The position numbers and the translations under genes are program-made. Under the pieces are notes generated by a model. It ran no database searches, was not told where the DNA came from, and worked only from the letters and a program-made list of their open reading frames with translations. 64,000 bases of DNA from Chlorocebus sabaeus. Taxonomy: Eukaryota > Chordata > Mammalia > Primates > Cercopithecidae. Position 1 is the stretch's first letter. Each line of letters begins with the position of its first letter. Positions 12,684 through 24,799 of this stretch are shown here, one piece after another. The stretch is taken from positions 67,697,481-67,761,480 of the forward strand of contig NC_132916.1 in assembly GCF_047675955.1 (NCBI RefSeq), in the 5' to 3' direction.

Positions 12684-14001
12684 GGCTGTTGTTGTTGTGT
12701 CTCTGCCAGGCTTTGGTGTCAGGATGATGCTGGCTTCCTAAAATGAGTTAGGGAGGATTCCCTCTTTTTCTATTAATTGGAATAGTTTCAGAAGGAATGG
12801 TACCAGCTCGTCTTTGTACCTCTGGTAAAATCTGGCTGTGAATCCATCTGAAATTTTTTTGATTGATAGGCTATTAATTATTGCCTCAATTTCAGAACCT
12901 GTTATTGATCTATTCAGAGATATGACTTCTTCCTGGTTTAGTCTTGGGAGGGTGTATGTGTCCAGGAATATATCCATTTCTTCTAGATTTTGTAGTTTAT
13001 TTGCCTAGAGGTGTTTATAGTATTCTCTGATGGTAGTTTGTATTTCTGTGGGATTGGTGGTGATATCCCCTTTATCATTTGTTATTGCATCTATTTGATT
13101 CTTCTCTTTTCTTCCTTATTAGTCTTGCTAGCGGTCTATCAATTTTGTTGGTCTTTTCAAAAAACCAGATCCTGGATTCACTGATTTTTTTTAAGGGTTT
13201 TTTTATGTCTCTATCTCCTTCAGTTCTACTCTGATCTTAGTTATTTCTTGTCTTCTGCTAGCTTTTCAATTTGTTTGCTCTTGCTTCTCTAGTTCTTTTA
13301 ATTGTGATGTTAGGGTGTCGATTTTAGATCTTTCCTGCTTTCTCTTGTGGGCATTTAGTGTTATAAATTTCCCTCTAAACACTGCTTTAAATGTGTCCCA
13401 GAAAATCTGGTACATTGTGTCTTCATTCTCAATGGTTTCAAAGAACGTCTTTGTTTCTGCCTTCATTTCGTTATTTACCCAGTAGTCATTCGGGAGCAGG
13501 TTGTTCAGTTTCCATGTAGTTGTGTGATTTTGAGAGAGCTTCTTAATCCTGAGTTCCAATTTGATTGCACTGTGGTCTGACAGACAGTTTGTTATAATTT
13601 CTGTTCTTCACATTTGCTGAGTAGTGTTTTACTTCCAAACACTCCTACTGCTCCATTTTAGAATAAGTGTGATGTGGTGCTGAGAAGAATGTATATTTTG
13701 TTGATTTGGGGTGAAGAGTTCTGTAGATGTCTATTAGGTCTGCTTGGTCCAGGGCTGAGTTCAAGTCCTGGATATCCTTGTTAATTTTCCGTCTTGTTGA
13801 TCTTTCTAATATTGGCAGTGGGGTGTTAAAGTTTCCCATTGTTTTTGAGTGGGAGTCTCAGTCTCTTTGTAAGTCTCCTTTATGAATCTGGGTGCTCCTG
13901 TATTGGGTGCATATATGTTTAGGATAGTTAGCTCTTCTTGTTGCATTGATCCCTTTACCATTATGTAACTACCTTCTTTGTCTCTTTGATCTTTGTTGGT
14001 T

Positions 14002-14153
14002 AAGGTCTGTTTTATTTTTGCTATTGTGAATAGTGCTGCAAGTTGATGGGTGTGGCAAACCAACAAGGCACATGTATACCTATTTATCGAACTTGCATGT
14101 TGTGCACATGTACACTAGAACTAAAGTATAATAATGAAACAAGTCTGTTTTAT
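14002..14153 (+). mobile_element. Twin-primed (5'-inverted) L1 micro-insertion inside the L1PA
   Basis: Between direct repeats aaggtctgttttat (14002-14015) and aagtctgttttat (14141-14153) lie 125 bp that do not belong to the host L1 at this place. Bases 14016-14040 are antisense L1 ORF2 (GCTATTGTGAATAGTGCTGC). Bases 14041-14137 are the sense L1 3' end (AGTTGATGGGTG to CTAAAGTATAATAATGAAA). Opposite orientation of the two parts with one duplicated target site is the mark of twin priming. Confidence 0.85.
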
Positions 14154-14178
14154 CAGAGACTAGGGTTGCAACCCCTAC

Positions 14179-14203
14179 TTTTTTTTTTTTTTTTTTTTTT
14201 TTT
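14179..14203. repeat. Poly(T) tract in L1PA ORF2 endonuclease region
   Basis: An expanded T run of about 25 bases that reads as poly-Lys in the broken ORF2 frame. Confidence 0.85.
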
Positions 14204-14471
14204 GCTTTCCATTTGCTTGGTAGATCTTCCTCCATCCCTTTATTTTGAGCCTATGTGTATCTTTGCACATGAGATGCATCTCCTGAATACAGCACACCAA
14301 TGGGTCTTGACTCTTTATCCAATTTGCCAGTCTGTGTCTTTTAATTGGGGCATTTAGCACATTTACATTTAGGGTCAATATTACTATATGTGAATTTGAT
14401 CGTGTCATTGTGATGCTATCTGGTTATTTTGCCCATTAGTTGATGCAGTTTTTTTATAGTGTCGATGGACT

Positions 14472-15498
14472 TTACAATTTGGCATGTTTTTGCAGTGGCT
14501 GGTACCTGTTGTTCCTTTCCATGTTTAGTGCTTCCTTCAGGAGCTCTTGTAAGGCAGGCCTGGTGGTGACAAAATCCCTCAGCATTTTCTGGTCTGTAAA
14601 GGATTTTATTTCTCCTTCCCTTATGAAGCTTAGTTTGGCTAGATATGAAATTCTGCATTGAAAATTCTTTTCTTTAAGAATGTTGAATGTTGGCCCCCAC
14701 TCTCTTCTGGCTTGCAGGGTTTCTGCCAAGAGATCCACTGTTAGTCTGATGGGCTTCCCTTTATGGGTAACCCAATCTTCCTCTTTGACTGCCTTAACAT
14801 TTTTTTCCTTCATTTCAATCTTGGTGAATCTGATGATTGTATGACTTGGGGTTGCTCTTCTCAAGGAATATCTTTATGGTATTCTCTGTGTTTCCTGAAT
14901 TTGAATCTTGGCCTGTCTTGCTAGGTTGGGGAAGTTTTCCTGGATAATATCCTGAAGAGTGTTTTCTCACTTGGTTCCATTCTCTCCGTCACTTTCCGGT
15001 ACACCAATCAAATGTAGATTTGGTCTTTTCACATAGTCCCATATTTCTTGGGGGCTTTGTTCATTTTTTTTCATTCTTTTTTTTCTCTAGTCTTGTCTTC
15101 TCACTTTATTTCATTAATTTGATCTTCAATCATTGATATCCTTTCTCCATTTGATCTAATCAGCTATTGAAGCTTGTGTATGCTTCATGAAGTTCTTGTG
15201 CTGTGTTTTTCAGCTCCATCAGGTCATTTATGTTTTTCTCTACACTGGTTATTCTACTTAGCCATTCCTCTAACCTTTTTTCAACGTTTTTAGCTTCCTT
15301 GCGATGGGTTAGAACATGCTCCTTTAGCTTGGAGAAGTTTGTTATTACCCACCTTCTGAACCCTACTTCTGTCAACACATCAAACTCATTCTCCATCCAG
15401 TTTTGTTCCCTTGCTGATGAGGAGTTGTGATCCTTTGGAGGAGAATAGGCATTCTGGTTCTTGGAATTTTTAGCCTTTGTGCTTGGGTTTCTCCCCAT
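14472..15498 (-). pseudogene. L1PA ORF1 remnant (RNA-binding chaperone)
   Basis: The start at 15498 and the stop at 14472 give about the usual ORF1 length. The N-terminal frame (15498-15160) holds the basic leader and start of the coiled coil. The C-terminal frame (14864-14472) holds the RRM/CTD end. The two are separated by about 300 bp that contains frameshifts or stops, so no full protein is made. Confidence 0.9.
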
Positions 15499-16655
15499 CT
15501 TTGTGGTTTTATCTACCTTTGGTCTTGATGTTGGTGACCTACGAATGGGGTTTTGGTGTAGATGTCCTTTTTGTTGATGTTGATGCTATTCCTTTCTGTT
15601 TGTTAGTTTTCTATCTAACAGTCAGGTCCCTCAGTTGCAGGTCTGTTAGAGTTTGCGGGATGTCCACTCCAGACCCTGTTTTCCTGGGTATCACCAGAGG
15701 AGGCGGCAGAACAGCAAATATTGCTGCCTGATCCTTCCTCTGGAAGCTTTGTCCCAGAAGGGCACCCACCAGATGCCAGCCAGAGCTCTCCTTTATGAGA
15801 TGTCTCTTGGCCCCCACTGGGAGTTGTCTCCCAGGCAGGCTACACAGGTGTCAGGGACCCACTTGAGGAGGCAATCTGTCCATTATCAGAGCCCAACCAC
15901 CATGCTGGGAGAACTACTGCTCTTTTCAGAACTGTAAGGCAGGGACATTTAAGTCTGGAGAAACTGTCCCCACAGCTGCCCTTTCCCTCATGTGCTGTGT
16001 CCCAGGAGGTGAGGATTTTATCTATAAGTCCCTGACTGGCACTGCTGCCTTTTGTTTAGACATGCCCTGCCTACAGAGGTGGAATCTAGAGAGGCAGTCA
16101 TCCTTGCTGAGCTTCAGTGGGCTCCGCCCAGTTCAAACTTCCCGACAGCTTTGTTTACTCTATGAGCATAAAATCACCTACTCAAGCCTCAGCAATGGTG
16201 GATGCCCCTCCCCCTGCCAAGCTCCAGCATCCCAGGTCAATTTCAGACTGCTGCCCTTGCAGCGAGAATTTCAGGCCAATGAATCTTCGCTTGCTGGACT
16301 CCATGGGCATGGGACCCACCAAGCCAGCCACTGGAGGGAATTTTCTGGTCTGCCAGTTTTGAAGACCATGGGAAAAGCGCAGTATTTGGGCAGCAGTGTA
16401 CTGTTCCTCCTGGTACAGTCTCTCATGGCTTCCCTTGGCTAGGGAAGGGAAATCCCCTAACCCCTTGTGCTTCCTGGGTGAGGCGATGCCTCCTTTGGCT
16501 CACCCTTTGTGGGTTGCACCCACTGTCCAACCAGTCTCAATGGGATGAACCAAGTACCTCAGTTGGAAATGCAGAAATCACCTGTCTTTTGTGTCGATCT
16601 CACTGGGAGCTGCAGACCGGAGCTGTTCCTATTAGGCCATCTTGGAAGAGTCCCT
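15499..16655 (-). promoter_or_regulatory. L1PA 5' UTR with internal promoter
   Basis: This 1.16-kb GC-richer block contains the L1 5' UTR in reverse. The YY1 site at 16635-16644 is intact. The family also has an antisense promoter in this UTR, which here would point to the right (+ strand). Whether either is active is unknown. Confidence 0.75.
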
Positions 16656-19140
16656 AGTTTTTCCTCTTGTGCTCCTACATTCTCTTATTTATCACTTTAA
16701 TGTGATTATTTTTGGTATTTCATTATTAAGTATTATATTGGCTTTGGATTTCTAAAAAAATACTCCTTACCAAGTTAAGAAAGTCTGCTTTTCCCTTGGC
16801 ACACTAGGAATTTTAATCAAAAGTAATGTTAACATTTATAAAATGTCCTTTAGCATCTACCAAGATTATATTAGTATATTTCCCAAGTTTGAACAATTTT
16901 CTTACTCTTGAATAAATTTGATCAGGTAAAGTGTATTCCTCTTTTAGTATACTGTTGGATTTGATATTTCATAATAGACTATTTTTATTTGTGCTTATTA
17001 GATAGATTGGCCCATAGTTTTGTGACATATTTATCAGGTTTATTGTATCAAAGTTATGATTTCTATAGTTTTGTAACAATTAAGTAATACAGAACTTAAC
17101 TATTCATCAGTATTTGGTAAAACTTTCAGAGAAAACCAACGTGGCCCAGAGCCATTTTACAGTATTTTTTGACAAAATTTTCAACTTTTCTATGGATATT
17201 GATCTATTCCAGTTTCTTATATTTTATTCAGGCAAATTGGTCGTTTGTAGTTTCCTAAAAAATATCTATTTTAAAATTTTATGTTCAGAAAAGTAAAAAA
17301 AAAAGTTTTTTTTAAATTATAATTTCCTTTGATTATACCCCTTTTCTGTTTTCTGATATTGTATTTTTGTTCTCGTTGGTTTCCTTTGGCTAGACTTGCC
17401 AGGGATTGATTGGTTTGTATTGTTTTTATAACTTTTCAAATACAAGATCACTGTTTTTATCAATACATTGTAATGTTTGGCTTTCTTCTATTTAAGTCAT
17501 TGCTTTCAGATTCTTTTCTTTTACTTTCTTTTGATTTATTTTCTTCTTTTTAATTTTATGAGTTATACATTTATGTTATTTTAAACAAAATTTCTCATAA
17601 GGTAAGATTTGGCTACAATTCACAAGATTATATTATGTTATCAGGATTCTTTTTTCCTCTTTGATACAGGAGTTATCTAGAAGACTGTATTTTTATTTCC
17701 AGGTGATTTTTAGAAATGCTTTATTTTGATGTTGATGTCAGTATTTATTGCATGGAGTCAAACATATATTTCCTATACAAAATTATTCATTTTCAAATAT
17801 ATATCTAATTATAGAAGTAGCATATGAATACATTTTTATTGTGAAAGATTCATATAATGTAGATAAAAATATTTCCTCTAACTCCATCTCTAGTGGCAAC
17901 ATTAGTTACTGGCTTATTGTATATCATTTCAGTCTCTTCTATTTATCTGTGTCCTCTCACTAGGAACTGGTACCATCCTGTACTTACTGTATGTAGCATA
18001 CTGACCCATGCATACATGGTCATTGCTCCCACCTGCAGGCTGCTGCGTAGCTTGTGGCTAATAGGGAGATATAGAGAAGTCAATTCATCTGATTGCTGCT
18101 GCTGAAGTACACCAACTAATCACCTTCTCCATTACTTTTGATGCACCCCTGCTTATTGCATCTGCCAAACCAGCGTATGAAGTAACTCTTTTAAAGAAGT
18201 TTTTCCTGCGTGCATTTTGACCATACATTGCTCCTTCAAGTGGCTGTGTTTTCCATCTTTCAGTTATTCAACATAATCTTTTGTAGTCAATATTCATTTA
18301 GTTACCAACATATTTACCCATCCAATATTCTTCATTCCCTCCTTGAATTTCCATCTTTTCAAATGAGATCATGTTTCACTTTTGCTAGTAGAAATCCCTT
18401 CAGCATTTCAGTGTAAAACTCCTGGCAATAAATTATGTGAATTTTGGTTTTTGGTTTGCTTTTTGCTTCTTTTTGTTGTTTATTTGTTTTTTCTGGTAAT
18501 GTTATCATTTAACGTTCATTTTTGAAGGTTGTTTTTCACGTGTTGGCCTTTAGTTTATTTCAGTACTCTACAGATAGCATTCCATTATCTTCTGGCTTCT
18601 ATTGTTGCTATTAGAGACAGCTGCCAGTCTCATTGTTGCTCCTTTGTAGATAATGTGTCTTTTTTCTTCTGGCTGGTTTTTCTATCTTCTCTGTCTTTGG
18701 TTTAGCAGTTTTAATCTGAGTTGCATAATTATGGTTTTCTCTATAATTATCCTGCTTGAGGGTTTGCTGAGCTTCTTAATCAGTGGATTAAATGTATTTT
18801 GTCTACTTTAGAAAATTCCCACCATTATCCCTTTGAATACTGTTTCTGCTATATTTCTTTCTCCTTGCTCTCTGAAACTTCAGTTTTACGTGGTAGACCT
18901 TTCATACTTGTCCTGTATGTCTCTTACATTTGTTTCTTATTTTTTCCCTTTCCATTTTTCTTCCATGTTTCACTTTGTAAATTTTTCATTGATATGTTTC
19001 CAGTTCACAAGTATTGTATTCAATAGTGTCCAACTTATTGTTAAACTCATACATTGAGTTTTTAATTTTAATTTTGAAATAATTTACTTTGAAATATTTT
19101 TATCAGAAAAGTTGCAAGAACAGTAGAATGAACTCCCTCA
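16656..19140 (-). mobile_element. Old L1 (L1M type), continuation right of the L1PA
   Basis: Antisense ORF2-like motifs (AAGTATTATATTGGCTTTGGA, TAGATAGATTGGCCCATAG) and then an ORF1-like antisense block at about 18570-18700 (CATTATCTTCTGGCTTCTATTG, AATGTGTCTTTTTTCTTCTGG) continue the element interrupted at 10261. Confidence 0.62.
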
Positions 19141-19203
19141 TTCTCTTCATCCAGATTCCACAGTTAATAGTTTCATATTTGCTCCATCTCTCTTTTTAAA
19201 GAT

Positions 19204-19249
<46 letters not shown>

Positions 19250-19263
19250 CAGATAGATAGATA
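19204..19263 (+). repeat. (GATA)11 GACA (GATA)3 tetranucleotide microsatellite
   Basis: A 60-bp STR read directly from the sequence, with one GACA interruption. Its length and purity suggest it is polymorphic. Confidence 0.97.
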
Positions 19264-19689
19264 TGTGTGTATGTTCAAGGATATAATACCTTTTTGTGAA
19301 TATTTTGAGAGCAAGTTGAAATCCTTATGTCCTATCATCTCTAAATATTCCTGTTACTACTTCTCCCAAAGACACTCTCCTACAGAGTAATCGCCAAGTC
19401 TTTCAAATCAGAAAATGGACAGTGATAAATACCACCGTTCAAACCACAGTTCATTACTATCCAGTGTTCTAGGCTTATCTTGAAATTTCCCTACCTCTAT
19501 CCTTGAATCATCCACTTTTACAAGGAGTCCTTGTTGTTTGTTTTGGAAATTGGAACCTACATACTTGATATGTTAATTGCCACTGGGGTGTCATTGCAAC
19601 TAGGCTCTCTCCATGGTCAGAATTTTGAAATATATGTATGTATTCATGTATATGTACACAGACATATTCGCTTTTGCCCGGATAATTGG

Positions 19690-19775
19690 GTTTTTTTTGT
19701 TTCTTTCCTCACTTCCCTTTCACTCTTTCCTTCTTTCCTTCCTTTTGCTCTTTCCTTCCATCCTTCTTCCTTACC
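19690..19775. repeat. Pyrimidine-rich (TTCC/TTC)n low-complexity tract
   Basis: Imperfect TTCC and TTTC units; frames through it give only Phe/Ser/Leu-rich chance peptides. Confidence 0.8.
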
Positions 19776-20049
19776 GTAACAGTAGCAATGAGTTATTTTT
19801 TTCTCTTCCCCTTTTCATATTTGTTAATTTCTTTTCCCACAGAGAGAAATCCAGCTTCCATTAGCTTCAATATAGATACTTTCTGGATCAATCCTCCTTT
19901 ACATAATTAATTTCCTGAAAATGCTAGGTACTGCCATGGCCAACTCATCACTCCTGCTTTCATCTCCAGGCAAGTCATCACTTTTGAACTATTCTCCCTA
20001 CCAAACCCTGGGTTGTTTGACATGCCACTGCCTCCATGCCCCTGCCTCC

Positions 20050-20330
20050 ACCTTTCTGGCTGTTGGACACATTGCTAACTGTGCACCCCTTCACCTTGGA
20101 CACATTGCTAACTTACTCTCACTTTCACCTCCCTGGTGCTTCTTTTGCTGGGCATACAACTGCCACCACATGTACCTCCTATGCATGCTTCCTTGGACAT
20201 CAGGCACACTGCTGCCTCCACATGGCTTTCCCATTATGACTTCCTTTGACCCTGTGTGCATCACTATCTGTATGCACGCCACCTTACTTTCTTGGCTGTT
20301 GGACACACTGCTATCTCTATTGACCCCTTC
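20050..20330 (+). repeat. Degenerate tandem repeat around TTGGACACATTGCTA
   Basis: The motif (GG)CTGTTGGACACATTGCTAACT recurs at about 20057, 20096, 20192 (degenerate) and 20297, with intervening CACC/CCTCCA-rich sequence. A 144-codon frame (19921-20355) runs through it but looks like repeat translation, with no recognised family. Confidence 0.5.
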
Positions 20331-20369
20331 TACTGCAGTTTTCTCCATATATTGATTTCTTAACTGAAA

Positions 20370-21640
20370 ATATTACATTTTTTCAGATTTAGAAAGCCTA
20401 AAGAAATCTTTTTTATAGATTACTTTTACCAAAAATTGTCCATTTCCTCATCGACTTTGCACTTTATTTTCTTAGTCATATTCATAAAAATTATTTGTAA
20501 ATTCTTGTTTGCTGATTACAATATCTTGATCATCTATAATTGTGTTTCTATTGTGTGTTTTTTTCTCTTGATTATTGGGCAAATGAACTTGATCTTCCAT
20601 GTCTAGTAATTTAAAAAATGTTAGACATTATGTATAATAAAATGATAAAGGGTACAAATGATATTGCCTTCCACCCAAAAGTGTTCCCCTTTTCTTCTGT
20701 TGGGCAGGTGGAATAGCCGTTGACCACCTCAATCGAGTCAGAGATTATTCTGAATCAGAAGCTGGTTTCAGTTTTGCTAAGTGTACCTCCGATTCACTTC
20801 TGTTCTTAGGGTGTAGCCCTCCAGGGCTTTCAATTGAGAGCCTGGTGGATCTCTGTCTTCCCAGCCTTAAAAGATAAGAGCAAGTTTTCAGTTTAGCTCT
20901 TTAACCTCCTGCTCCATAAGCTTCAAAATTCAGCAACTCTCTTGAAAGGAAGACTGGCAATGTATTTGGGACACTCTATAGTCTTCTGTGAAGGCTAGAG
21001 ATCTCTGTTGTTGTTTTCTATGATGGACAGCCTGTAGCTTTGCTCAGAATCTGTAAATATCCCCATCAAAAAACCAACTGTAGATCATCAATGTCAATTC
21101 CCTACTCCCTCTTATGTTTTTATATTTTACCTTCTTTTGTTTCTGGGCTCCTCTTTTCCATAGCAGTTGATTGATTCTCTAGCACCATGACGCTGCAGGG
21201 GATTTTACTTTGCATTGCAGAAGTTTAGGGGCTACTGTTTTAGCCTCTATACCATCTCAAACTTCAGTCAATGTCTTAGTCATCATGTATTTGGGGTTTC
21301 TCACATCTTCAGTGAGTCACCAAAGCCCCATATAACTGCTAAAAGTTTTGTTAGTTTAACTTTTTCCCCAGCTGCATCTTTCTGCCTGGACTCAGCCTCA
21401 TCCTTAGCTTGCATTCCAAAGTGGCGATTTTGCCAAGGGGAAAACATTGTGGACATCATCAAGTCATTACCGGAAATTTCTCACTTCTCTGGAATTTTAA
21501 TCCTGATTCCTTTATAAATATATATAATTTCCCTAGGTTTTTCTCATTGTTGTTAGCCCAAGTGTTGGCCTGCCACACCACACTGACTATATCCTTTCTG
21601 GAAGTAGAAATTCTCTCTGTTGCCCTTAATGAATTTTAAA
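20370..21640 (-). mobile_element. Possible 5' region of the old antisense L1
   Basis: TTTTTTTCTCTTGATTATTGGGC and TGTTAGACATTATGTATAATAA resemble antisense 5' sequence of L1M elements. Assignment is tentative because of divergence. Some of this could be unique DNA. Confidence 0.35.
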
Positions 21641-23205
21641 AAAATATTTTATACCACTTTATCATTTATTTTTAGTCCAAAACGTGTTTTCCACCATTGT
21701 TGGAAGCAGAAGTTCTGGAATTGGTTTCTATACATTTTCAGATCCCATAAAAATGAATTAAGTTCAATTTAACTAATGTAAATTAGATTTATATGAATAA
21801 AGGATAAATAATTATGTTGATCTTTGTTGAAATTAGAGAAGTGGTACAGGTTCCCCATTCCAGCACCGAGTATTTGAAATCATACCTGTGCTAGGATCCT
21901 GCAATATTTCAGCTCACTGTCTGTGTGCATTGACAAATATTATCAGCCCTCTCTTTTCTTATCTATTAAACAGGGCCACAAGATGCAACACACGCTTTCT
22001 CATTGCTTCACAATTTTTTCTTCTTTCACTTTCATTCAGTCACTTCATATCAGCTATGTGTTAAGCATAGGAGATTTGTCAGTGAAAAAAGTAGTCAAAC
22101 TCATCATTTTGGAGATTACATTGTAGTAGGAAGAGACAAACAATAAACAAAAGCAATTACACACTTCATAGTAGACATATAATTCCAAGCATGTGTACCT
22201 ACTGGTCTTAAATAGGGGAGAGACACTCAAGACAGAAATAAAATGTAATAAAATCCAAGCCCTACAGTCTGTAAGGGACTTGGACAAGACCCCAAGATTC
22301 CTCAAGGAATACAGGTGGGGACTACCTGTAACAATTAATGAAGGTATAGTATTCAGCTCTTCTATTTCTACTGGTAAAGTTCTTTCTCTATACGTTATAA
22401 AACTTAGATTGTTATAGTTTTAAGTTGGGAAGGTTGAAAATGTGACGTACAGGAATAAGGAATAAGGAAAATGATTTCTTATAGTCTGTATATCTTGGTT
22501 TAAAAAATGTATGCCCTGGAGTTAAGTTTCAGGTGCCATTTTCCCCTCTCCTGTGAGTCTATCCTATACAAACGTTGTAACATCTCCCCAGTTTCTGTTG
22601 GTTAGATCAGTCTTTGGTTTTTTTTCCAGAATTTTCAGATTTCTTGCTGGTCCATGAAATAGGAACTTCTTCTTACCTCCTGAAAACATTGAAAGGAGAC
22701 GTACACCCTTCTTCCTATGTTCACTGCTCTTGGTGAAGAGTGATTAAGTGGTGAAAATGGGGGAAAAAAGCCTATTTTTAAATTCTCTTTTGGATGAACA
22801 TTCTCACAAAATACGTTTTTCTCTTCTGCCCAGGGTAAACTTACTGGGTCAAGCTCTGCCCTTATAAGAGAGGTCAATAGCTTTACATATGTATATTCAT
22901 TTTTGCCAGAGGTCCAAGTCACATTCTCTAAATCATCTTAATCAACAATAGAACTGATATTGAGTTCCAAGCTGGCTCACTTCTCCACTGATTAAGAACT
23001 TATAGACGAAAGGAGGAATTGGTCTCTCCAAGACACTCAATGGATTCTTTTAGTTACTCCAGAACTCCAAAGGGCCACATCTTCCCCCAAATTTCTGCTA
23101 TTTGTATTATTTAAGCATTGCCCTTTCTCTTGAAGACTCATAGTGTGTATGTTTTAGGAGAGAAAAGCTCTTTAAAGATAAATAGAATAAGAAGGTTATA
23201 CTTAC
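21641..23205. other. Non-coding stretch without recognised repeats
   Basis: AT-rich sequence with scattered short frames only. I see no gene. Confidence 0.45.
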
Positions 23206-23505
23206 ACAGAAGAGGCAGATTGGTTGGGGTGACAGCAGTGATGAAGTGATGAGGATAATGTCAATGACAGTCTGAGAGAAGCAAAGATGATTGACTTGGA
23301 CCTGGAGTTCAGTACCATTTCTATTCTTTCCTTTCTCCTGTATGATAATACAGAGGAGGCAGATTGATTGGGGTGGCCGCAGTGATGAAACGATAAGGAT
23401 AATGCTGGTGTAAATGTCAATGACAGTCTGAGAAAAGCAAAGGTGATTGACTTGGACCTGGAGTTCAGTACCTTTTCTATTCTTTCCTTTCTACTGTATG
23501 ATAAG
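23206..23505. repeat. Tandem duplication, two copies of about 144 and 156 bp
   Basis: Copy 1 is 23206-23349 and copy 2 is 23350-23505. They align end to end with a few substitutions. Copy 2 has 12 extra bases (ctggtgtaaatg) after GATAATG. A 116-codon minus-strand frame spans both and so shows an internal protein repeat, but it matches no family and is likely chance. Confidence 0.9.
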
Positions 23506-23980
23506 GGGAGAAGGAAAAATGACTGCAAAGAAATAGTATTTTCTGGCTTCAAAGAGGTTATACATTACTATAATAAGATCTTTTTGAAAGAAAATGAAAT
23601 TTTAAAAAATATGAAATCATTGCACTAAAAGTTATTCATGAAAATTGGGACTAAGTGGAATCAAAATTACCCTGAAGTCACAATCCATACAAGCAAGATG
23701 AACATGGAGTGAAATATTTAAGATGTTGAAAGAAAAAAACCACCAACCTAGGATTCTGTCCTGGGTCATCCTTCAGAAGTTAGAAGTAAAACTTTTAGAC
23801 AAGTAAAAATCATGGAAATTTGTTGTCAGTAGACTTGCTTTGCCAGAAATGTCAAAAGAAGTCCTTCAAAGAGAAGAAAAACATATAGGCTAGGATATAA
23901 TTGAGGAAAGGGAGAATGTTACAGAAAGAGTAAATAAGGGTAAAATAAAACGTCTTTTTCTCTTTTTGTTTTTCTTTTTT

Positions 23981-24271
23981 CTTTTTTTTTTTTTTGAGAC
24001 AGAGTCTTACTCTGTTGCCTAGGCTGGAGTGGAGTGGCACGATCTTGGCTCACTGTAACCTCTGCCTACCAGGTTCAAGTGATTCTCCTGCCTCAGCCTC
24101 CCAAATAGCTGGGATTACAGGCATGTGCCACCATGCCTGGCTGATTTTTGTATTTTTTGTAGAGATGAGGTTTCACCATGTTGGCCAGGCTGGTCTCAAA
24201 CTCCTGACCTCAAGTGATCCATCTGCCTTGGCCTCCCAAAGTGCTGAGATTACAGGCATGAGCCACTGTAG
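23981..24271 (-). mobile_element. Alu (antisense)
   Basis: Poly(T), then GAGACAGAGTCTTACTCTG and the full two-monomer structure to GAGCCACTGTAG. The last bases of the Alu 5' end are missing. AluS-like. Confidence 0.93.
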
Positions 24272-24358
24272 TTAATTGATCTAACAGATACAGTTTGTTC
24301 AAAATAATGATAGCAACATTGCATTTGGTGATTATAGTTTATGGACAAGTGAAATGAA

Positions 24359-24692
24359 TGACAGAAATGTTTTTTTGTTTGTTTGTTTGTTTGTTTTTGA
24401 GATGGAGTCTTGCTCTATTGCCAGGCTGGAGTGCAGTGGCCCAGTCTTGGCTCACTGCAACCTCCACCTCCCGGGTTCAAGTGATTCTCCTGCTTCAGCC
24501 TCCCAAATAGGTGGGATTACAGGCACATGCTACCATGCCCAGCTAATTTTTGTATTTTTAGTAGAGATGGGGTTTCACCATGTTGGCCAAGATGGTCTCG
24601 ATATCTTGACCTCTTGATCCACCTGCCTTGGCCTCCCAAAGTGCTGGGATTACAGGCATGAGGGGCCACCGTGCCCGGCTGACAGAAATGTT
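24359..24692 (-). mobile_element. Alu (antisense) with 13-bp target-site duplication
   Basis: The body ends GGCCACCGTGCCCGGC. The sequence tgacagaaatgtt flanks it at 24359-24371 and 24680-24692. The tail is a (TTTG)n repeat at 24372-24397. Confidence 0.94.
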
Positions 24693-24799
24693 ATAAGGGA
24701 TGAAAGTAAAAAATTGAAATACTCCAGGATAAGGAACTTCCACTACCCGTGAAGTGATACAGTGTTACTTAAAAGTAGAATTGGATTATTTGTAAGTGA

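Larger units (their letters stand above)
10480..14408 (-). pseudogene. L1PA ORF2 remnant (endonuclease/reverse transcriptase)
   Basis: The start codon is at 14408 on the minus strand and its first residues match L1 ORF2p. Conserved blocks follow in order over scattered frames: endonuclease (14.4-13.65 kb), a linker (13.56-13.27 kb), reverse transcriptase (12.98-12.08 kb, with the FADDM form of the catalytic YxDD-like box near 12130) and the Cys-rich C-terminus (11.2-10.8 kb). Many stops and frameshifts, plus the nested 125-bp insertion in the endonuclease region, rule out a functional protein. Confidence 0.92.
10262..16655 (-). mobile_element. Near full-length L1PA LINE (antisense), coding regions broken
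   Basis: About 6.4 kb reads as an L1 in reverse: poly(T) at 10262-10276, 3' UTR, ORF2, ORF1 and a complete GC-rich 5' UTR. The 5' end still shows GGCCATCTTG at 16635-16644, the reverse complement of the YY1 site near base 10-20 of L1, so little or nothing is missing there. ORF2 and ORF1 carry stops and frameshifts. A T-run at 12661-12683 has expanded, and a second L1 fragment is inserted at 14016-14140. It lies in an older antisense L1. Confidence 0.95.

Noticed and set aside
15990..16442. 150-codon + strand frame
   Set aside because: It lies on the antisense strand of the L1 5' UTR. L1 ORF0 was considered, but that is a short antisense peptide and this frame could not be matched to it with confidence.
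19921..20355. 144-codon + strand frame as a possible gene
   Set aside because: No domain, no splice context, internal degenerate repeats; chance is more likely.
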